Of a DNA stretch of 64,000 bases, positions 57,001 to 64,000 are shown piece after piece; position 1 is the stretch's first letter; each line of letters starts with the position of its first letter. Below the pieces are notes generated by a model that saw nothing but the letters and a program-made list of their open reading frames with translations, searched no databases and had not been told where the DNA came from. Source of the DNA: Podarcis raffonei (lineage: Eukaryota; Chordata; Lepidosauria; Squamata; Lacertidae); NCBI RefSeq assembly GCF_027172205.1, contig NC_070604.1:76793023-76857022 (forward strand), in the 5' to 3' direction. The translations under genes were made by a program, and so were the position numbers.

Positions 57001-60000
57001 CTTCCAGAACTGGTTTTTGATCTAGCTTGAAATTCTCACATTTGTGAAACACTAAAGCCAATCTGACCAATCTCAGCAAAGCGCAGAGAAACTTGTTTTT
57101 AGTTTTTGAGATGTGGCGTTAAACAGTTCTGTTTTATTCTTTAAAACTTTAAATAGAGAACTTTATTGTATCAAACACTAAACCCCTATAATTTATGTTT
57201 AATGCAGCTTTCTAGTGTTCTTTGGGACAAAAACGGTTCACGTTTTTATGCTTTGACCAGCTTAAATCTTTACAAATGGGAAATAGATGATACTACAGAG
57301 CGTCAAGTTGTCAGCTGGGATGTAAACAGAATACTTAAAGAAAACATCATGGAATCAATATGGGTAAGAGGCAGTACATTTGGAATGTAAAACAAGTGTT
57401 GTCTTTCTTGCTAGCATATTTAATAACTATTCTTTGCACAGGGTTCTGAAAGCAACTATGAAGAAATTAAAGGAGATGTCAATGTGCAGTATTTGGATTT
57501 GCAGCAAAATCGGTGAGTTCTTATGAGAAAGTGAGGAACCTATTATGAACTAGCGTTTACATTGTCCTTTTGTGTCAAGGTCAGTTATTTCAAGCTGCAG
57601 AACTGTTAAGAGAATTGACATTTTAGAAAATACTTAATTTCTTCTTGGTTTTAAAGTCTAGTAGCATGAGTTTTCCTTGTTTTAGAAGTTCTCCACCCAG
57701 AATAAGATGCCAATTTTTGTAATTTAATCAGGGATCTTCTGTGAAATTCTGTGGTTTCTCCTCCCTTCAAAAGCCAAGGGATATGCAAAGGCTTAGGATA
57801 TAAATGTAATGAATTTGCTTACGTGCAGCATGTAAAAAGATGCATGTGTACATATTCTTAAGATACTATTTTCTAAGACAAGCAAAGTGAATGCTGTCAG
57901 ATACTGTATTTTTCGGCCCATAGGACGCACCTAGTTTTTGGGGGGGGGATTTATTTTTTCCCCCCCAGGCGCGGGGCTGGGGTGGGGGAAGCCCGAGCTT
58001 CCCCAGCCCGCAGAACAGGCAGCTCTCCACAAGCCATGGGAGAGCTGTGCGAAGCCTGAAGCCTGGGGGGTGCTGAGCTCAGCGCCCCCCAGGCTTCGAG
58101 GTGCAGGCAGTTCTCCACAAGCCATGGGAGAGCTGCGTGAAGTCGTGCAGCTCTCCCACGGCTTGCGGATAGCTTCCTGAAGCCTGGAGGGCGAGAGGGG
58201 TCACTTCAGCGAAAGCCTGCATTCGCCCCATAGGACGCACACACATTTCCCCTTCATTTTTGGAGGGGAAAAAGTGCGTCCTATAAGGCAAAAAATACGG
58301 TAATTAGTAAACTTTGTTTTGCTTCTTGGTATTTCTGATCACAGTTTTGCAAGGCAAATGCTTATCTCTTTTGTCTTCCAATAAATAGTGATGGATTGGT
58401 GATTTTAGCTGCAGCCTGGCATCTTGGTGACAGTCCATGCCTCATCTACTATACTTTAATAACAGTAGAGGATAATGGTTACCCCACATGTGATAATGTT
58501 ATTGTGGAAGTCACCCAGTATAATCCACCGTTTCAGGTAATTGACCTTATGCATTACAGGGGTTTTTGTGCCTTATTAGCTATTGGCTCTTGATCCTAAA
58601 CACACTGTTGGAAATGCATCATGCTGACTGTGTTCACCTGTTGCATTAAGGGGGGAAAGGGGGGTATAAAATAATAATAATAGTAATAATAACAACAACA
58701 ATCACCATTTATTTTATACATGAACACTTATGTTAGCAGCCTAGAGCTGGATATCAACCTAAACATATTATACTATTATGGAAAACTATGTGGAGTTGGC
58801 AACACCAACCATACAAGTGTCACTTTCAGCCTGTTTTCCCTGCCCCGATGGGATCAAGCCGTTAGGCTTCATACAAACGCATAGGTGTCATGCTAACAGG
58901 TTGAGGGTAATATGCTTTTATAAATGTCGGTGTTAACCCTTAATGCAACATATTTCAGCCTGAAGAACTGATGTGTCGTTTAGTAGTCCCAAATTTCTCC
59001 AGCCATGCTGCCTGTCTTTACACAGAAGAGGAGGTATTTGCTTGCTCAACAGGAACAGGAAGAATTTCTTTGCCCCAGGAGAAAATGATATTCAGTATTC
59101 AAGGTAAGAACCTAAAGAAGCCGGAGCTCTTAATAAGCCAATGAGGGTGTTTATAGGGTCTCTCCAGAACAATTATGCTTTTAAAACTTACTGTATTTAC
59201 TTTTTATGGAAATGTTCATAGGTATAGCAGTGGTATAGATAGAGCAGTGATTATTCATCTTGCCATTGACTCACAGTACAATCCTATACATGTCTACTCA
59301 GATGTAAGTCCCATTGAGATCAATTGGCCTTACTTCCAGGTAAGTGTGTATAGAATTGAAGTCTCAATGACTTAAGCAGTTACGGGCCTAACAGTGAAAT
59401 CTTAGATTTAAGAACAATCCCTATTGTGTTATGTAGAGTTATTATTGTAGGCATAGGAACTTTATAATAAACTCTGTCTTGTTACTTTTTCGCTTGATAA
59501 CTCTGAAAACCAGACCTTACAGCCTTTTAACTTGTGCTTATAACATAGCTTAGCAAATCAAACTTAAGCCCACAGTTTGACATTCATTAATGATGTTGAA
59601 GTTGTATTGTGTTGTGTTTATTTCCTACCTTAGGTGATAGAATTTTAGGAGCAGGTTCCTGTGCTGGACTTCCAATTTTTTTCACTAGAAAAAGTGGGCT
59701 CGTGGCCATACATTCCAGGGAAAACATTACTGTGCTTCCTGAAGATATTGAGGATTCTTTAGCCTCCTCTGTAGCTGAGACAAATGATGAGGTAAGGAGG
59801 GAAAGCATTGCCTTAATTGTCTTAACAGTAAAGATGTATATTCCTGTACTGGATTTTCTTAGATAATTTAGTTATTCCAAAGGTAGCATTTTTACCATTT
59901 CAAACTACATTTTTGTGGAAGCATTATTCCTCCCTTTACATTTTTCTCTCTTTTTCAATTTTATTTTAGAGCATTGCATTTGATGCTGCTTCCAGGATGG

Positions 60001-63000
60001 ATATTATAGCGCAAGAGGATAAGACCAAAATGTTAAAATCTGCTTTCTTACAGTTTTGCAGGTATAAAATTATGTCATGTTTAATATACAGTATATTTCA
60101 TTCTGGGAGCATTGTGGGTTTGTAAAACTGAAGAGAAATATTAACATTTTAGCATTACCTTTTATAGAGGATGAAAGCCAACATAATACAAATAGGTATG
60201 CCCTGGGTTTTCTTCCTCTCTTCCCTGCAGCCATTTGTGCACTTCCAAAATCTGTAAAAATAGATGGCTTTATGTTCTATCAGATAACAAACAATTGGGT
60301 TCTGCAGACTATCAAAAGATCTTGTTCTCCTTTCTATCCAAGTAGTCTATAATCCCTCCTGTTGCTTGTAAGCCCTCTCCCTTTGCTGGTCCTTCAATTT
60401 GTTTCTTGTCTTCTTTCATTTGGAGCAGAATCCATTTGTTCCTCCTTCAGTGTGCTAAGGTTCTCCTTTAAAACCACCTCCCAGCATTAAGCATATCACA
60501 GTGGTTAGATGATTAGTGCCCACCCCTGCTTCAACCACAAGACAAATTACACCACCGTCTTCCTCTTCCATCACGGCACAAGTTCACAGGAAGCAGATAG
60601 AGCACTACCAGATGAAGCTGTGACTGGGTTTTTAGTCTCCTTTCATGCACCCCTCCAGTAAAGACAGTCACAGCTCCGCTCCTTACATCACCTATGGCAG
60701 CTTCTGCCTGTTCCCCATCTGATGTCAACATCATTCTCCCACAGTAGTTCTGCAGTACCAGATGTGGTCCCCCAGAGGACAGAAGATAACCATGAAATAC
60801 TTAGAGAACTTGAAAGAGGCAATATTTTGAATACAGCATCAGCATCTACAACCTGTTGCTGTGGATCCAGTTGATTGGTCTTAGGTACCTCTCATCTAGT
60901 GCCCTGCTCAGCAGTTTTTCCTGTTTTGTGTTGGAAGCTGCATTTGTCCTCAAGATTGAAGAGGCTGTTGTGGCAGATACAGCTAAAGAGCTAGTTCCCA
61001 ATAAGCAGTTTTAAGAGTCTCTAGGACCCTCTCCTGCTCTTGAGGGCCATCCTTTAAGTGAAACCCAGAAGTGTTTGGTTTTTTAAAAAAATAAGTCAGT
61101 CCACCCCAGATTCTGTGATTTCTTAGCACCATTTGCAGCAGAATCTCCTGACCCTATTAGCTCACTAGTAAGCACTTTCATAGAAAAACACTATTGCATG
61201 TACCTACCCTCAGCCTGTGCAAAGTTGACAGCGTGATAGATTACCCCTTTGCCTTAGAGACCAGCCACCAGACCAAGAGATACGTTAAAAGGTTCCTGAT
61301 CTAGAGGGCAAAAGCTGTGAATGCCCTCATAGCATCATGGCCTCCTGTACACATGCCCTCTAACTCCCCTACTGTCACACATCCTTCATAAAATTCAGTT
61401 GGACAGGGTTTAGGTAGTCCTAGTGGCTCTCTGCTGGCGCAGCCAGCCTTGGTTTTCCAAAATTCTCTAGCTGGTAGAGTATCCACCATAGTTCCTGCCA
61501 CTCAAGCCAGACCTACTCTCACAGAGACCCCTACTGCAGCCAGACCTGACCCGCCTCTAGCTAATTGTTTGAAAACTGAACAGAGCGTTCTCCTGAGGGC
61601 AGATTTCCCACCAGAAGTGGCTGCATGGTCCTCAGCAAGCACTTTCATACACCGTTTCATACAACTCAGACCTGCTTGCATCAGTAGTAGCTGCTTTGGG
61701 GAAGATGAGTGCTGCGGCACATGCTCCCATTTCACCATGCAGCCACCTGATCGCACCCACAAGACAGCAGTTTTGATGCATTCCACTTGACTCACATCCC
61801 ATGCCCAAGGCAGGCCAGAACCATGGTCTTTATTATGAATGTGGCTTCCAGTTGAGCATTGGCAGGTGCCAATGCCACCCACTTAGCTGTCTGCCACATA
61901 TGCACATACCAATCACCTGAAGGTTTTTTTGGTCTTGAGCATCCAGTTTCAGTGCACACACAGCTAGCCTTGGCTATGTTCCTTCTGCCCCTCCCCAGCC
62001 CCAGTCCTTTTATGGATTTTTTTTCCTGATTCCTGATGTCGTCGTACAGTAGCCTAGCCACAGAACAGAACTGAAGGGCAAGCAGAAGGGGCTTTCTTGA
62101 ATATGGGCAGGAGGGATGCAATCACAAGCTTCCTGTCTTCCAAGCAGTTGGAGGGATTATGACCCACTTGGACACCCTCAGATGTGCAGTTAAAAGCAAC
62201 ATTCCCAGTGAGGACCAGTGTTCCATTCTAAGAGTCGACTCACCAAGTGTTTTCCCTTCATTTCAGTAACAACGTGAAAGGTGCACAAATCATCGTTGCT
62301 GAGCTCTTTCCACAGCATGGAGATGCATACCCTGATGCAGACCTAGACAGAGCTGTTTTTCAAATTAGTGAGAATTTGGTGGATGATTATCCTACATCTG
62401 ACCCACGATGGGCTGAATCAGTACCTGAAGGTGAGAAGTCTCATGTGTAAAATGGACATTCTGGCTGTACAGCCTTAAGAAAGTAAGACTGTAAGTTATA
62501 CTAACTTTTAAACCCCTTTCCTTGTCACTTTTTTTTGTACCAAAGCAGCTAGTTTTCCAAATTCTTCCATCATTCTTCTTCATCAGCTGGAAAACAAGAC
62601 AAAGGCCCATTCTCTATTCATTGACTTTCTTCGTCAGGTAGGTTCCTAATGTTCTTGTGTAAATGTGGCAATATAGGATGTGGCACAAGAGTATTTTTAT
62701 GTACAATTATCTCTATCCAAGGTGGGTCTGTTTGGTCGCCTGGGCAATTTCCCAGTACGAGGCATACCAATGGCAACTCGGTGGTTACTCTGTGAACATG
62801 CAGAAAAGTTAGCGGCAGCCATTGCTCTCAAGAACCATCACTACAGATTGCCAGATGTGGTCAATGCTGCAATAGAGACTGCTTTGATGAAAAGAGAAGA
62901 CGACGTTCCATCAAGTCTAACTCCTGCAGATGTTTTCTTCAGAGAGGTGATATAAAGAAATAATTTATCTACAACCACATCTATCGTTTTCTGTGTGAAT

Positions 63001-63616
63001 AGCATTTCCTAGTAAAATGCATGAGAATCCATGTAACATTCTAGATTTCTTCTTTTAGATCCATACTTTGGGACGGGGGTGGGAACATGAATAGTTTTCC
63101 TTTAGGAAAGTGCCTGATGAAAATCTCCCATGCTTATGGGTCCATTTTAAGAATGAAAATTAAATGGCAGAAAAGCCATTTATGAGATTTGCAGAGCAAT
63201 CTAAGCTCCCAGCTGAGAGCAGATGCTCTACCACCACACCTGAAGCCTTGCTGCTCACACATGGCAGGAGGAGAGGTTTTGCTTTTCCAGCTCCAGGCTA
63301 GCGCTTCTAGTGCCTGTGGTAGCTAGTAGATCATCATATCCCCAACCTTCAGCTGGGTGTACGATTGCGCTCTTAATGTGCTAAGTGAAACACTTAAACT
63401 GCTCAGTGTATAAAATATCAGGCTGAATCATTGCTTTTATACCTCATCAGCAGTGTTAACTGTCAGTGTTCCGTCTTCTTTTCTGTTTTTCAGGTGTCGC
63501 AGATAGATACTATTTTTGAATGCTTACTGGAAAAGGAAAAGCAAGTCTTGAGGGATATGTCAGTTCAATCTGAGGAATGGTCTGAAATAGTCGTCAATGT
63601 AAACAATATCATAAAG
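50849..63616 (+). CDS. NUP133: NUP133, Y-complex nucleoporin (5' 726 codons; continues past window)
   Basis: NUP133 is a scaffold nucleoporin of the Nup107-160 (Y) complex. Exons are 50849-51021, 52101-52219, 54610-54713, 55459-55566, 56263-56394, 56652-56822, 57208-57363, 57442-57512, 58389-58536, 58959-59103, 59634-59791, 59970-60061, 62267-62430, 62549-62637, 62722-62946 and 63494-63616. Every junction keeps frame. The N-terminus (MFPSTPGSP...[12 protein letters not shown]) is a disordered Ser/Pro/Arg stretch like human. A seven-bladed propeller spans roughly residues 70-470. A membrane-curvature (ALPS-type) segment, [20 protein letters not shown], sits at about 241-260. Helical sequence begins by the block [10 protein letters not shown], then [14 protein letters not shown] and [11 protein letters not shown]. 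Human is about 1156 aa, so about 420 residues of the C-terminal helical domain lie to the right. The last donor in the window is ATAAAG/GTATTA at 63616. Confidence 0.96.
51220..51995 (-). mobile_element. CR1/L2-superfamily LINE reverse-transcriptase fragment
   Basis: The fragment lies in NUP133 intron 1, reverse strand. Its translation contains [20 protein letters not shown] followed by DPLDWNNY, the usual run-up to the NYRPVSNLPFL block of these RTs. Farther on (lower coordinates) it reads as a degenerate HRERN...ATCFLP and [11 protein letters not shown], equivalent to the AFDTIDH...L region. It is non-functional with several in-frame stops. Confidence 0.7.
52470..53058 (+). mobile_element. 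5'-truncated L1 LINE with 19-bp target duplication
   Basis: The copy lies in NUP133 intron 2. The direct repeat CAAAGTTTGAGGATGTTCT flanks it at 52451-52469 and 53059-53077, perfect over 19 bp. It opens within the ORF2 C-terminus ([20 protein letters not shown]), followed by a 3' UTR with a T-rich block, AATAAA-like signal and terminal poly(A). This is the product expected of target-primed reverse transcription. Confidence 0.85.
53078..53990 (+). mobile_element. L2/CR1-superfamily LINE 3' fragment
   Basis: It follows the L1 copy directly in NUP133 intron 2. Degenerate translation gives the ORF2 C-terminal blocks [22 protein letters not shown] and a preceding QCIQNTIAGV-like segment. An AT-rich 3' tail near 53850-53990 resembles L2 tails (TTTTATTG repeats, then GGTGGGGTAAAAT). 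Confidence 0.6.
54050..54420 (+). mobile_element. Full-length tRNA-derived SINE with 11-bp target duplication
   Basis: The copy lies in NUP133 intron 2. Head, box B (GGTTCAAATCC), body and an ACCTTTACGTTTACCTTTAC tail are all present. ACAAACTGTAA flanks it at 54038-54048 and 54419-54429. The intact duplication marks a clean retrotransposition and a relatively young copy. Confidence 0.85.
56652..56822 (+). CDS. NUP133: NUP133 exon 6 carrying the ALPS-like membrane-sensing loop
   Basis: The exon has 57 codons in phase 0, acceptor TTCTTTTAG and donor GTAGCA/GTAAGT. It encodes a propeller strand (GGSFILSSS) and then the loop from about residue 241. The loop is rich in Gly, Ser and spaced large hydrophobics (F, I, V, L, L, I, L). 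In human Nup133 the same position is the known ALPS motif that binds curved membrane. The spacing of hydrophobic residues is preserved. Confidence 0.85.
57904..58300. mobile_element. Long GC-rich TA-flanked MITE with internal repeats
   Basis: The element lies in NUP133 intron 8, close before exon 9. It begins CTGTATTTTTCGGCCCATAG and continues GACGCACC; the right end is the complement (GTGCGTCCTATAAGGCAAAA then AATACGG). TA lies on both sides. The interior holds two direct copies of a CTCTCCACAAGCCATGGGAG block (58016-58046, 58104-58135), a third in reverse (58148-58168), and a 40-bp palindrome at 58058-58097. Confidence 0.8.
59273..59370. repeat. Palindromic AAGTCCCATTGAA-type repeat copy
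   Basis: The copy lies in NUP133 intron 10. TACAATCCTATACATGTCTA at the left and GTGTGTATAGAATTG at the right are inverted, with AAGTCCCATTGAGATCAATT at the centre. Related degenerate copies are near 9450-9550, 9570-9650, 21290-21370, 46930-47005 and 54990-55050. Probably an old MITE; family not known to me. Confidence 0.5.
60360..62240 (+). other. NUP133 intron 12: unassigned repeat-like stretch, possibly an old DIRS-type fossil
   Basis: This 1.9-kb part of intron 12 is much less AT-rich than neighbouring introns and reads like degraded coding or element sequence. One segment ([11 protein letters not shown]) is loosely like the C-terminus of tyrosine-recombinase (DIRS) retroelements, and the end near 62150-62230 looks like a terminal region. 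It is broken in many places and probably old. The family call is weak. Confidence 0.3.
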
Positions 63617-64000
63617 GTATTACATTTCAAAAATTAAGTAACAGTAAAAAGTCCCCGACCTAGGAAACTGGACATAATGCACCCAGCTAAATGTTTTAAA
63701 GCCCCATTTGATTTCATAGCTTAAATCCTTCCAGTTCCAATAAATGAAATTTGAAAAGGGGATCATACACTAATTTAGGGTTTTAATAAGAAGTGGGAGG
63801 TTGGACAGTTTTAGATTACATGTTGCAGTAAAACGAAAATGAATGACAATATTGTTGATTTCCCAAAATATCTTCCCATCAGATGAAAACAGAAAATTTC
63901 AGTAGCAGTAAAATAAGTGGTTATTCTCGCTACCCATAGGAAACTACCCAGAATAAAGGAGGGGAAAATGTAATAATACTAAAAAATGATGAGTGCTAAT

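Overview
The window is nuclear DNA from a reptile, most likely a squamate (lizard). The evidence is four long spliced genes with vertebrate GT-AG exon structure and CpG-rich promoters. The repeats are also reptilian: tRNA-derived SINEs of about 360 bp with ACCTTT tails (the Sauria SINE pattern), CR1/L2 and L1 LINE pieces, and many short hAT and Tc1/mariner MITEs. No bacterial features were seen.

Four host genes lie in the order URB2(-), TAF5L(+), ABCB10(+), NUP133(+). From general knowledge this is the same order and relative orientation as the human 1q42 block NUP133-ABCB10-TAF5L-URB2, so it is conserved synteny. URB2 (1-12.6 kb, last exon beyond the left edge) encodes a nucleolar 60S-biogenesis protein. 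TAF5L (about 12.85-25.3 kb, complete, predicted 590 aa) encodes a WD40 subunit of SAGA-type histone acetyltransferase complexes. ABCB10 (about 31.9-45.65 kb, complete, predicted 698 aa) encodes a mitochondrial inner-membrane ABC half transporter. NUP133 (50.8 kb to beyond the right edge, first 16 coding exons, 726 codons) encodes a Y-complex nucleoporin. All coding exons were placed by splice sites and by codon phase, and every junction keeps frame.

URB2 and TAF5L are head to head and share a CpG-rich divergent promoter near 12.45-13.2 kb. ABCB10 and NUP133 each have their own CpG promoter, at 31.8-32.5 kb and 50.55-51.05 kb. The two intergenic stretches (25.3-31.8 kb and 45.65-50.55 kb) hold only repeats as far as I can see.

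The genes are housekeeping neighbours and do not form a joint pathway. The most informative non-genic structure is the transposon record. Several MITEs have intact 8-bp hAT target duplications, including two in tandem that share a target site. An L1 copy with a 19-bp target duplication sits against an older LINE. Two Tc1/mariner-like MITEs share 12-bp ends but appear to have different interiors. One MITE carries a near-perfect 40-bp palindrome. I found no convincing new biological system. The least explained items are a 159-aa antisense ORF in TAF5L intron 2, a 67-aa alanine-rich ORF in the TAF5L leader, and a 1.9-kb unexplained stretch in NUP133 intron 12.
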